Assembly (NCBI RefSeq): GCF_000808575.1
Contig: NZ_JWLW01000066.1
Span: 372,001 to 436,000, forward strand
Source of the DNA: Alteromonas marina
GTDB taxonomy: Bacteria > Pseudomonadota > Gammaproteobacteria > Enterobacterales > Alteromonadaceae
Length of the DNA stretch: 64,000 nucleotides
Direction: 5' to 3'
The notes under the pieces are model-generated. The model was not told the origin of the DNA. It was given only the letters and a program-made list of their open reading frames with translations, and ran no database searches. This document shows, piece by piece, positions 55,348-63,524 of the stretch (position 1 is its first letter; each line of letters opens with the position of its first letter). A program made the translations under genes and the position numbers.

Positions 55348-55419
55348 ATGTGGACTAAACCCCAATACACAGAAATGCGCCTTGGTTTTGAAGTAACTCT
55401 TTACATCAATAACCGCTAG
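55348..55419 (+). CDS. pqqA: PQQ precursor peptide PqqA
   Basis: A 23-codon gene, MWTKPQYTEMRLGFEVTLYINNR in sense (opening MWTKPQYTEMRLG, core GFEVTLY). It carries the conserved Glu15 and Tyr19 that PqqE crosslinks and that become the PQQ skeleton. AAAGAGGAA precedes the ATG, a good ribosome binding site. The length is normal for PqqA (22-24 residues). It is followed 24 nt later by a terminator-like hairpin and then pqqB, which would make pqqA message more abundant than that for the enzymes. Confidence 0.97.
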   Translation: MWTKPQYTEMRLGFEVTLYINNR

Positions 55420-55443
55420 GCAACGCCCTCTGGGATGATGAAC

Positions 55444-55471
55444 AAAAAGGCTGCCGACGCAGCCTTTTTTT
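55444..55471 (+). terminator. Attenuator hairpin between pqqA and pqqB
   Basis: AAAAAGGCTGC (55444-55454) pairs with GCAGCCTTTTT (55459-55469) around a CGAC loop, with T-run 55465-55471. This is a textbook intrinsic terminator placed 24 nt after pqqA and 21 nt before pqqB. Partial read-through would give high pqqA and lower pqqBCDE expression. Confidence 0.92.
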
Positions 55472-55491
55472 ACTTGTAGTATGGAGTTGTT

Positions 55492-56412
55492 ATGCACGTA
55501 TTGATTCTTGGTGCTGCCGCCGGGGGTGGATTTCCGCAATGGAACTGCCACTGCCCAAATTGTAAGGGTTTACGCGAAGGTAAAATAAAGGCGAAAGGCA
55601 GAACACAGTCGAGCATTGCTGTCAGTAGCGATGGTAAAAATTGGGTTCTCATTAATGCCTCCCCCGATTTAAGGGAGCAGATAAATAGCCACCCGCAGCT
55701 GTGGCCCGACGCCCATGTGTCTCGCGGCACACGCATAAGCGCAATTGTGCTTACCGACAGTCAAATAGACCATACGACAGGCCTGCTAACATTGCGCGAA
55801 GGCTTACCCCTTCCCGTTTATTGTACCGATGTAGTGGCCGAAGACCTAACCACCAGCTTCCCGCTTTTTACCGTATTAAAACACTGGCACGGCGGACTAC
55901 AGCAGCATTCAATTAATACCGATTATCATAAACGCTTTGTACCCAAAGGGGCAGAAGGACTGACTTTCCAACCGGTGGTATTAGAGTCTAATGCGCCCCC
56001 TTATTCGACATATCGCGACAACATTGTGCCGGGCAACAATATCGGCCTGAAGATAACTGACGACACCACGGGCAAGGTGCTTTTTTACGCGCCGGGATGT
56101 ATGCAGGCAAACGACACAGTAAAACAGGTGATGCGCGAATCTCACTGCGTGCTATTTGACGGTACGCTGTGGGCCAATGAAGAAATGATAGATCACGGCT
56201 TTAGCAACAAGCTGGGCACTGATATGGGACACATGCCGGTTAATGGAAAGGGCGGAGCCATTGCGCTGCTAAATGAATTTAACGTTGAGCGTAAAGTACT
56301 TATTCATATCAACAACACAAATCGCGTGCTTGACGAAGACTCCAGTGCTTATCACAGCCTGTGTGAGCAAGGTATTGAATTGGCTTACGACGGTATGGAA
56401 ATTGAGGTGTAG
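55492..56412 (+). CDS. pqqB: PqqB (metallo-beta-lactamase-fold PQQ biosynthesis protein)
   Basis: This is a 306-residue protein with the PqqB opening [18 protein letters not shown] and a CHCPNCKG zinc-type cluster. The metallo-beta-lactamase-like core contains [19 protein letters not shown] and [11 protein letters not shown]. PqqB is proposed to hydroxylate the Glu-Tyr-derived intermediate upstream of PqqC. It starts 21 nt after the attenuator and ends 2 nt before pqqC. Confidence 0.97.
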   Translation: MHVLILGAAAGGGFPQWNCHCPNCKGLREGKIKAKGRTQSSIAVSSDGKNWVLINASPDLREQINSHPQLWPDAHVSRGTRISAIVLTDSQIDHTTGLLTLREGLPLPVYCTDVVAEDLTTSFPLFTVLKHWHGGLQQHSINTDYHKRFVPKGAEGLTFQPVVLESNAPPYSTYRDNIVPGNNIGLKITDDTTGKVLFYAPGCMQANDTVKQVMRESHCVLFDGTLWANEEMIDHGFSNKLGTDMGHMPVNGKGGAIALLNEFNVERKVLIHINNTNRVLDEDSSAYHSLCEQGIELAYDGMEIEV

Positions 56413-56414
56413 TA

Positions 56415-57170
56415 ATGACAGAACACGCATGGTCTAGACAAGAATTCGAACAAAAACTGAGAGAAAAAGGCGCTTACTACCATATTCATCACCCCTTTCA
56501 TAAACGCATGAATGAAGGACACTGCAGCGTTGATGAAATTCAGGGCTGGGTGGCCAACCGACTGTATTATCAAATGGCGATACCGGTTAAAGACGCGGCA
56601 ATTTTAGCGAATTGCGAAGAACAATCGGTTCGCAGAACCTGGATCCAACGAATAATCGATCATGATGGACGGGAAGGTGAAGACGGACTGGGCGGCATAG
56701 AAGCCTGGTTGCGGTTGGGCGAAGCGGTAGGCTTGGACCGCAGTGAATTACTTGATGAAACCCACCTGTTACCAGCGGTTAAGTTTGCAGTAAATGCCTA
56801 TGTGAATTTTGCCCGCCGCGCGTCGTGGGAAGAGGCTGCCTGCTCATCGTTAACTGAAATGTTTGCCCCTGAAATACATCAAAGCCGATTAGATACCTGG
56901 CCTAGGCACTATACATGGATTGATAGTGAAGGCTTTACCTACTTTCAAATGCGGTTAAGCCAGGCGCGCCGTGATGTAGAGCATGGCCTGCAGATTACCC
57001 TTGACCACTTTGTTACCCGACAACAGCAAGAACATGCGCTCAATATACTGCAGTTCAAAATTGATATTTTGTGGAGCATTGCTGATGCCATTTGCTTTGC
57101 CTATGAATATAAGAGAAAGCCGTTTGATGGTATTGCCGACCAGCGGGTGTGCCATAAAGGGAGGTTTTAA
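56415..57170 (+). CDS. pqqC: PqqC (pyrroloquinoline-quinone synthase)
   Basis: This is a 251-residue TENA/THI4-like oxidase of normal length. It contains [61 protein letters not shown], and [22 protein letters not shown]. It catalyses the last ring closure and oxidation to PQQ without a cofactor. The His/Tyr/Arg residues in these motifs form the known pocket. The stop overlaps the pqqD start (TAATG). Confidence 0.97.
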   Translation: MTEHAWSRQEFEQKLREKGAYYHIHHPFHKRMNEGHCSVDEIQGWVANRLYYQMAIPVKDAAILANCEEQSVRRTWIQRIIDHDGREGEDGLGGIEAWLRLGEAVGLDRSELLDETHLLPAVKFAVNAYVNFARRASWEEAACSSLTEMFAPEIHQSRLDTWPRHYTWIDSEGFTYFQMRLSQARRDVEHGLQITLDHFVTRQQQEHALNILQFKIDILWSIADAICFAYEYKRKPFDGIADQRVCHKGRF

Positions 57171-57559
57171 TGATGTCGAATTTACGATCGCAAACCGAGC
57201 ACCACTTAGATGCTGATAGCGTCGGTGCTGATAACGTGGAAGATAACATTGAAAATAGCAGCAGTCACAACAACGAGGGCGGCCGCACAAGAGACAAAAC
57301 AGCTTCTTTAAATCCGCTTTTTCGCATGCAGTACGAGAAAGCTCAGGGTTGTTATGTTTTGTTGTTCCCCGAAGGAATGATCAAACTTAATCCTTCTGCG
57401 GCAGAAATTCTTCAGCGAGTAGATGGCAGCAATACGGAAAATGCCATTTGTGCTGAGCTTCGCCAAGCGTTCCCTGATGCACCTGAAGATTTAGAAGAAG
57501 ATGTTCATGCATTTCTGGTTCATGCCGAGCAAAAGAAGTGGATCCGCTATGACGAATAA
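57170..57559 (+). CDS. pqqD: PqqD peptide chaperone with an acidic N-terminal extension
   Basis: This is a 129-residue protein. The C-terminal ~85 residues are a PqqD domain ([34 protein letters not shown], then [16 protein letters not shown]), which binds PqqA and presents it to PqqE. The first ~45 residues are polar and acidic ([22 protein letters not shown]) and exceed the usual ~90-residue length. Two adjacent ATGs (57170, 57173) follow AGGGAGG. The stop codon overlaps pqqE by 11 nt. Confidence 0.92.
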   Translation: MMSNLRSQTEHHLDADSVGADNVEDNIENSSSHNNEGGRTRDKTASLNPLFRMQYEKAQGCYVLLFPEGMIKLNPSAAEILQRVDGSNTENAICAELRQAFPDAPEDLEEDVHAFLVHAEQKKWIRYDE

Positions 57560-58709
57560 TACAGACGTTGATTTACAAGCCGACGTACCAAATAGCGTAA
57601 CGCCACCGCTGTGGCTCCTAGCCGAAATTACCTATCAGTGCCCATTGCATTGCCCCTATTGCTCTAACCCGGTAAACATGGAAGAAACATTTAACGAGCT
57701 CTCTACTGAGCACTGGGAGCGTGTGCTGCGTGAAGCGCGGGAAATGGGCGCCGTGCAATTGGGCTTTTCTGGCGGGGAGCCATTGCTTCGAAAAGACTTA
57801 GAGCACTTAGTCGCTTATGCGCGGGCTTTGGGTTTTTACACCAACTTGATCACCTCTGGCATTGGCATGACAGAAAAACGTATTGCCAAACTCAAAGAAG
57901 CCGGTCTTGACCACATTCAGCTGAGCTTTCAGGCAGCCAATGCTGAAGTCAACGACTTAATAGGCAACAAGCGTCACTCATTTGAACAAAAACTTAAAAT
58001 TGCGAAGCTGGTAAAACAATACAACTACCCTATGGTGCTTAACTTCTGCATTACCGCGCAGAACATTCACGAAATAGAAGACGTGATGGCGCTCAGCGAG
58101 CAGCTAAACGCTGATTTTGTCGAGCTGGCTACCGTACAGTATTACGGCTGGGCCTATGAAAATAGAGACCATCTGTTACCTACCTCACAGCAGCTACAGG
58201 AAGCTGAGGCCGCAGTGAACCGCTATCGAGCGCAGCAAAACGGTAAAGGGCCAACCTTCATCTTTGTGTCGCCCGATTACTACGAATCTCGCCCTAAGGC
58301 GTGCATGAATGGCTGGGGCACAACGTTTTTAACCATAACACCAGATGGTAGTGCCCTTCCGTGTCACAGTGCAAAGATATTGCCCCTTCGTTTTCCTAAT
58401 GTGAAAGAACGCTCGTTGCACGATATTTGGCACCAAGACTTTAGCTTTAATCATTTCCGTGGCGATAGTTGGATGCCTTCGCCCTGTAGGGACTGCGATG
58501 AAAAAGATAAAGACTTTGGCGGCTGCCGATGTCAGGCCTACCTGCTAACAGGTGATATGTATAAGACGGATCCGGTTTGCAGCAAGTCGCCCGATCACCA
58601 TTTGATGAAAGGCATTACCGATAAAGCAGGTACTGCACCGTCGAAGGCACTACAGTATCGGAAGGTGGAAAAGCCGATTCCCATTCTAGAAGTAAGTGCT
58701 ACGAGGTAA
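57549..58709 (+). CDS. pqqE: PqqE (radical SAM PqqA Glu-Tyr crosslinking enzyme)
   Basis: This is a 386-residue radical SAM enzyme with the cluster motif CPLHCPYC (CxxxCxxC, about residues 30-37), [12 protein letters not shown], and a C-terminal SPASM region (CHSAKIL, then [21 protein letters not shown]) for auxiliary clusters. It forms the C-C bond between Glu and Tyr of PqqA with PqqD. The start at 57549 ([10 protein letters not shown]) overlaps the pqqD end. A longer frame from 57501 is rejected since its first 16 residues are pqqD in another frame. Confidence 0.97.
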   Translation: MTNNTDVDLQADVPNSVTPPLWLLAEITYQCPLHCPYCSNPVNMEETFNELSTEHWERVLREAREMGAVQLGFSGGEPLLRKDLEHLVAYARALGFYTNLITSGIGMTEKRIAKLKEAGLDHIQLSFQAANAEVNDLIGNKRHSFEQKLKIAKLVKQYNYPMVLNFCITAQNIHEIEDVMALSEQLNADFVELATVQYYGWAYENRDHLLPTSQQLQEAEAAVNRYRAQQNGKGPTFIFVSPDYYESRPKACMNGWGTTFLTITPDGSALPCHSAKILPLRFPNVKERSLHDIWHQDFSFNHFRGDSWMPSPCRDCDEKDKDFGGCRCQAYLLTGDMYKTDPVCSKSPDHHLMKGITDKAGTAPSKALQYRKVEKPIPILEVSATR

Positions 58710-58797
58710 GCGCTACGAGACAAGTAATACGAAATAAGTGCGCTGCGATAAGTACTAAACCAAAAGAGATACCGTTAAACCGCAATGATAAAAGTGT

Positions 58798-60600
58798 ATG
58801 TCTGAATTTCATTTCATTGATGCCGGCTCTGGGTCAAAAGTGCATAGCGTTGTTTTTGCGCTAAAAACCCCTGCAGCAGGCCACACTGGGTTGTCGCACT
58901 TAGCTGAGCACATGAGCTTTCGACGCTCTCACCAATACCCAACTGCCCACGAGCTTTTTACGGCCAATACACTTCTGCCTGTTACTATTAACGCTACCAC
59001 ACTCGCCGAGTACACCTTCTTTTTCGCTTCGTCTGAAAAAGCGAACGTGCTGCTTGATGCTGTAAATTACCTGTACTGTGGCCTGCTTAACCGGGATTAC
59101 GGTACCGATGAGGTTATCTTAGAGCGTGACGGGGTTATCTTTAACGAGCTCGCCATGCTAGAGGTAAACAGCGACTATGCATTAAACGCCGCTATTCGAT
59201 TAACCGATACCAATAAAAATGCCTATCAACACGCGGGGGGTTTTACACAAACCATAGGCAGCAACAGCATTCAAGCGCTTCAAGACTACAAACGCCAGTG
59301 GTATCAGCCAAGCAATATCACCACGCTGGTTTATAGTAATTCAGCCCACTTTTTTGAGCAGTGCAAGGAGGTTGTTACAGCCGTGAGCGAAGAAATAGCC
59401 CTGAGCGCAATGAAAGCCCTGAGCGCTGAAACAGCCTTGAGCGAGAAAGCAGCTTTGAGCGAAGAATCAACACTGAACAGGAACGCTGCACTGAGTCAGC
59501 ACTCATCTCAACGTGAACACTCACATTTAGACAAAGAAGCCTCTCTTGATGTGCCAACGACAAAAGGCGAAAACGAATCAATAAGACATGTATTAACCTG
59601 GTGGTTTCCTCAGTGCTTTTTAAATGGTTTACTACAGCAAGAAGCAACACTTAGCACCGTAGCAGGCCTTAAAAACACTTTATTTATCGACCCCGAAATC
59701 AATCAACAAGGTAACTTTGCAATTCGCCTCGTCACAAACGAAGCGATGAAGGAAGTAGCAAGCGAGCTTTCGATAGAAGCACTTCCAAAGCTTTCACAAA
59801 ATCTGACACATAAGCTCGTGAGCGATGATTATGATAAAAGGCTGCGACAACTAAAACATGTGGTATCCGCGTGTCTTGCCTCATTTGATATTAGACCTTC
59901 AAAGCCGACGCCAGACACTGATAAACACGCAGAAGGTGTGGGGGCGGCTATTCGCTATTTTGCACAACTAACAGATGCGTTGGGTTCGAACGAGGGTGCC
60001 GCCAAAGATTGTGCCACCAAAAGCGCTTATTTAGCGAGTGCTAATAAGGTATCGCACTCCTATTTGGGGGCTCTACCTTCACCAGAAAAGTCAGTCGCTC
60101 GCGAGCGGATTAGAAAGGCACGTAAGGGATTTTCCGCGCAGGCCAGTGCCTCCAATAGCGAACAGTCACGTTTAATACCGCGTCTTACCTCTAAATACCG
60201 ACATTTTATTGCGTTAGAGCACTTGCCTGCACTTCCACGTTTATTGCGGCCACTCGCCAACAATACCACCAATTTGAAACGCTTTAACGCTGAACACATT
60301 GCTTCGCACTTTACGCCGTTTTCCATCCAATCGCCCTCAACAACTCTAGAGTCGGCCTCTCCAAATTCGGCTTCTGGTTATTTGGCCTCACACTGGGTGT
60401 ATCGCATCGCGTTCTATCAACAGTCAAGACTACAAGCGGTGCTGGCACACCACCGTTTCTGGCAACCAAGAACCTCGGGAGAATGCTACGCACTAGGCGC
60501 TGCAACCTATGAAAATAACCTTTTTCTATTTGGTGCCAGCGATACAAATATCACAGAGCGTGAAAACTGGTGTCATAAGGTTTTATCGATGCTCTCGTAG
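58798..60600 (+). CDS. PqqF-like M16 zinc peptidase
   Basis: This is a 600-residue insulinase-family protein. The inverted zinc motif HLAEH is at residues ~34-38 and the third ligand Glu is in FNELAMLE (about residue 118), so the active site is intact. It is shorter than many PqqF (750-800 residues) and matches one catalytic half plus a degenerate second half. A repetitive segment (ALSAMKALSAETALSEKAALSEES) follows the first domain. Its place just after pqqE supports a role in releasing the crosslinked Glu-Tyr from PqqA. It lies 88 nt after pqqE with no terminator between. Confidence 0.85.
   Translation: MSEFHFIDAGSGSKVHSVVFALKTPAAGHTGLSHLAEHMSFRRSHQYPTAHELFTANTLLPVTINATTLAEYTFFFASSEKANVLLDAVNYLYCGLLNRDYGTDEVILERDGVIFNELAMLEVNSDYALNAAIRLTDTNKNAYQHAGGFTQTIGSNSIQALQDYKRQWYQPSNITTLVYSNSAHFFEQCKEVVTAVSEEIALSAMKALSAETALSEKAALSEESTLNRNAALSQHSSQREHSHLDKEASLDVPTTKGENESIRHVLTWWFPQCFLNGLLQQEATLSTVAGLKNTLFIDPEINQQGNFAIRLVTNEAMKEVASELSIEALPKLSQNLTHKLVSDDYDKRLRQLKHVVSACLASFDIRPSKPTPDTDKHAEGVGAAIRYFAQLTDALGSNEGAAKDCATKSAYLASANKVSHSYLGALPSPEKSVARERIRKARKGFSAQASASNSEQSRLIPRLTSKYRHFIALEHLPALPRLLRPLANNTTNLKRFNAEHIASHFTPFSIQSPSTTLESASPNSASGYLASHWVYRIAFYQQSRLQAVLAHHRFWQPRTSGECYALGAATYENNLFLFGASDTNITERENWCHKVLSMLS
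59385..59500 (+). repeat. Imperfect ~18-nt tandem repeats inside the M16 peptidase gene
   Basis: Repeated units resembling GCCCTGAGCGMAATGAAA encode ALSEKA/ALSEES-type hexads, about six copies with drift. They lie between the catalytic half and the remainder of the protein and probably encode a helical linker produced by slippage. Confidence 0.6.
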
Positions 60601-60639
60601 GGAATTCGGGAAAAAACACTGCTACCAATTTATGACACT

Positions 60640-60658
60640 TCCTCCCCCTTAAGGAGGA
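60640..60658 (+). promoter_or_regulatory. TCCTCCC-n5-AGGAGGA inverted repeat upstream of the TonB receptor
   Basis: TCCTCCC (60640-60646) and AGGAGGA (60652-60658) with a 5-nt spacer, 62 bp upstream of the receptor start. It ties the receptor to the same regulon as pqqA, ADH and cytochrome c. Confidence 0.7.
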
Positions 60659-60720
60659 TATTTTTAGGGAATGGTTAGGGCAATACTTAAAACATAAATA
60701 ATAACTACACAGCCAAGACC

Positions 60721-63243
60721 ATGCCTACACGTAAATCTTTGCAATGCCCAATAGAAAAGCCTGCTGACAGCCCCTCGAAAAGCGAGCCACAATTTGAAGC
60801 TACGCCGGCTTTTACAACTAGAACCCCTTTGGTATTTACTGTCATCGCCAGCGCGGTAGCCGCTGTATGTAACACCGTTGCAGCAGCGAATAATGCATTC
60901 GAGCACTACGAGGTCATAGAGGTACAAGGAGTCACCTCCCTTAATGCTAATGGCAACAACTCTGCCGTATTTGGTAACGTTCAGACACTCACTCAAGACG
61001 ACATTGAAGGGAGCGTCAACCGTTCACTACCGGAGCTACTCAAAACTCAGCTGGCAAGCGTGAACCTAAACGATGTTCAAAACAATCCGTTCCAACCCGA
61101 TCTGCAATACCGCGGGTTTACTGCCTCTCCGCTACTTGGTCTACCTCAGGGCATTTCGGTGTACTTGAACGGTGGTCGGGTTAATGAAGCGTTTGGCGAC
61201 ACTGTGCATTGGGACCTCATGCCTCTAGATGCTATAGATACCGTTTCTTTGTACTCTGGTTCAAACCCTCTGTTTGGGCAAAACACGCTAGGCGGCGCCC
61301 TTGCTCTAAGAACGAAAACAGGGTTTAGCTTCAACGCCAATGAAATAGATTTACAGGCTGGACAATTCGGCCAGAAAGCCGCGTCTGTAGAATCAGGTGG
61401 TCATAACGATCACTGGGCGTATTATGTGAACCTGAATCACTATGAGGAAGATGGCTGGCGCGACTATTCGCCATCTGAAGTGCAGCAAGTATTTACATCG
61501 CTTGCCTATAAAAGTGACAAAATGCATCTCGACATGAACCTGTTTATGGCCGATAACGAGTTACTCGGCAATGGTGCATCTCCTATTGAACTGCTGGATA
61601 TTGAAGGAAGAGAAGCGGTCTACACCCACCCCGATCAGACCAACAACGAACTTACGCACGTTAATATAACCGGTGATTTCGTTTTAACTGACACCTTATC
61701 TTTAACCGCCAATATTTTTTATCGCGACACACAAACTCAATCAATCAACGGCGATGACAGTGATTTTGGTGCCTGCCAGTTCGCTGATGGACGCGTAACA
61801 CTGTGTGAATTTGAAAATGATGACGACGATGATGATGATCCGCTTGATAGTGATGATGATGGCGACGACGATGATGACGATGATTTGCCTGTTGTAGGAG
61901 AAGGCGACGATATAGAGGCGGTTGAATTTATTGGCTTTGATGACGACATCGCGCTTGCCGAAATATCAGATGTGGACGCAGATGAACTTGATGGAACATA
62001 CAATACGGGCCGCACAGACGCCAAAGCTACTGGGTTATCGTTTCAGCTAGCAAAACAATATGCCTTAAGCGGCTTCAGTTCAGAGTTAATTGTTGGTGCC
62101 AGCTACACCAAAGGAGATGTTAACTACGCCGCTGATACTACATTTGGTATTTTGGAAAACGAATCTGCACAAGACTCACGCACCGTTTTACCCATCGAAG
62201 GGCTCATGGCACAAGAAGCCAGGGTTAGATTAGATGTAGACACCACCGCATGGTCGCTATTTTTCATGAATAGTACACAGCTCTCTTCAGCCGTATCACT
62301 CAATCTTGGTGGACGTTTTAACCGAGACCATATTGTTATGGAAGACCTGATTGATGACGGTGAAGGTTCATTGGACGGCAATCACCGTTTTACCCAATTT
62401 AACCCAGCGGTAGGTGCAGACATTACTATTGATGAGCAAAGCCAGTTGAATCTTGCAATCAGCCAGTCTTCAAGAACGCCAAGCCCAGCAGAGTTAAGCT
62501 GTGCAGATGAAGACGACCCGTGCCGCTTACCGAACGGTTTTGTGGCCGATCCTCCTCTTGATCAGGTGGTCACCCAAACTATTGAAGCGAACTACACCAC
62601 ACGCATTGATAACATCGACGTGATGCTAAATGTTTTTCACAGTAGAAGTAAGGATGACATTATCTTCCAACAAGCAGGCTCTGTTGCCTCTCGCGGATAC
62701 TTTATTAACGTTGATGAAACCCAGCGTCAGGGCGTTGAATTCAGCGTAGGCTCAACGTGGGAAAAACTAACCTACCGGTTAAACTACAACTATCTTAACG
62801 CAACCTACGAATCGACATTCACGTCGTTTAGCCCCTTTAACCCTCAGGGGCCGGATCGGGTCGTAACGCCAGGTGACAAAATTCCAGGCCAGCCAGAGCA
62901 TCTAGTCAAGCTCTATGCAGATTACGCCTTAACGGATAAAGCGCGTTTGGGGGCAGAAGTTATTTCAGCATCTAGTCAGTACTTTAGGGGCGATGAGGCT
63001 AACGAAAATGAAAAGATTGACGGATACGTTATTGCAAACATTTATGCATCGTACCGTTTCAACGACACATTTACCGCATCGCTACGTGTGAACAATGTGT
63101 TCGACAAAGACTATGAAACCTTTGGCACGTATGGCGAGGCTGATGAGGTATTAGAAGACATTTATCCCGACGTAGAAGGTGCAGAGTTCGTGGGCCCCGC
63201 ACAACCGCGAATGGTCAGTGTAAATCTAAAAGCGAGATTCTAA
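60721..63243 (+). CDS. TonB-dependent receptor with a poly-Asp, EF-hand-like insertion; candidate lanthanide receptor
   Basis: This is an 840-residue outer-membrane receptor. A long basic leader and signal core (TPLVFTVIASAVAAVCNTVAAA) precede the plug (LPELLKTQLASVNLNDVQNN, then LYSGSNPLFGQNTLGGALALRTK). The barrel ends VSVNLKARF. Residues ~345-425 form a highly acidic extracellular-loop-like insert: D367-D373 all Asp, then D376-S-D-D-D-G-D with Asp through 388, and further DDD/DVDAD. A 12-residue EF-hand register starting at D376 places Asp at positions 1,3,5,7,9,12 and Gly at 6. Cys352 and Cys362 could pin the loop. The location in the PQQ/lanthanide-type ADH island and a shared upstream palindrome suggest uptake of a lanthanide or its chelate, which is an inference. 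Confidence 0.88.
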   Translation: MPTRKSLQCPIEKPADSPSKSEPQFEATPAFTTRTPLVFTVIASAVAAVCNTVAAANNAFEHYEVIEVQGVTSLNANGNNSAVFGNVQTLTQDDIEGSVNRSLPELLKTQLASVNLNDVQNNPFQPDLQYRGFTASPLLGLPQGISVYLNGGRVNEAFGDTVHWDLMPLDAIDTVSLYSGSNPLFGQNTLGGALALRTKTGFSFNANEIDLQAGQFGQKAASVESGGHNDHWAYYVNLNHYEEDGWRDYSPSEVQQVFTSLAYKSDKMHLDMNLFMADNELLGNGASPIELLDIEGREAVYTHPDQTNNELTHVNITGDFVLTDTLSLTANIFYRDTQTQSINGDDSDFGACQFADGRVTLCEFENDDDDDDDPLDSDDDGDDDDDDDLPVVGEGDDIEAVEFIGFDDDIALAEISDVDADELDGTYNTGRTDAKATGLSFQLAKQYALSGFSSELIVGASYTKGDVNYAADTTFGILENESAQDSRTVLPIEGLMAQEARVRLDVDTTAWSLFFMNSTQLSSAVSLNLGGRFNRDHIVMEDLIDDGEGSLDGNHRFTQFNPAVGADITIDEQSQLNLAISQSSRTPSPAELSCADEDDPCRLPNGFVADPPLDQVVTQTIEANYTTRIDNIDVMLNVFHSRSKDDIIFQQAGSVASRGYFINVDETQRQGVEFSVGSTWEKLTYRLNYNYLNATYESTFTSFSPFNPQGPDRVVTPGDKIPGQPEHLVKLYADYALTDKARLGAEVISASSQYFRGDEANENEKIDGYVIANIYASYRFNDTFTASLRVNNVFDKDYETFGTYGEADEVLEDIYPDVEGAEFVGPAQPRMVSVNLKARF

Positions 63244-63301
63244 TCAGATAGCAGTTGTTACCACACGCGCTTTTATCCACACAAAAGCTGAACAAAAATC
63301 A

Positions 63302-63341
63302 AAAAAACGCGACTTACTTTTTCACAGTAGTCGCGTTTTTT
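63302..63341 (+). terminator. Intrinsic terminator after the TonB receptor
   Basis: AAAAAACGCGACT (63302-63314) pairs with AGTCGCGTTTTTT (63329-63341), a 13-bp stem with flanking A and T runs, 59 nt after the receptor stop. It closes the island's last unit. Confidence 0.92.
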
Positions 63342-63524
63342 ATGATTTTTACATTTAATTTTCCCGCTACTAAAGAAGGAGATTAACACGCCTTACGGCC
63401 GATGGTTCAAAATTCAATAGAACCTATTATCAATTTACTGGACACCGAAAGTATTAAAACCAGTCAAAAATAAAAACAAAAAGCCACTGTAATTAATCAA
63501 CACTACCAAAATTGGGACAGTAAA

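Noticed and set aside
57501-57548. Upstream in-frame start for pqqE
   Set aside because: The extra 16 residues are an out-of-frame reading of the pqqD C-terminus; PqqE homologues begin shortly before the CxxxCxxC motif.
46087-60658. AGGAGGA elements read as ribosome binding sites
   Set aside because: They lie 60-110 bp from the real starts, occur as inverted repeats with TCCTCC, and appear on either strand relative to the genes.
61737-62024. Ser-rich minus-strand frame opposite the TonB receptor insert
   Set aside because: It is the antisense of the GAT/GAC-rich poly-Asp region, which gives Ser codons (TCATC) with no start signals or family similarity.
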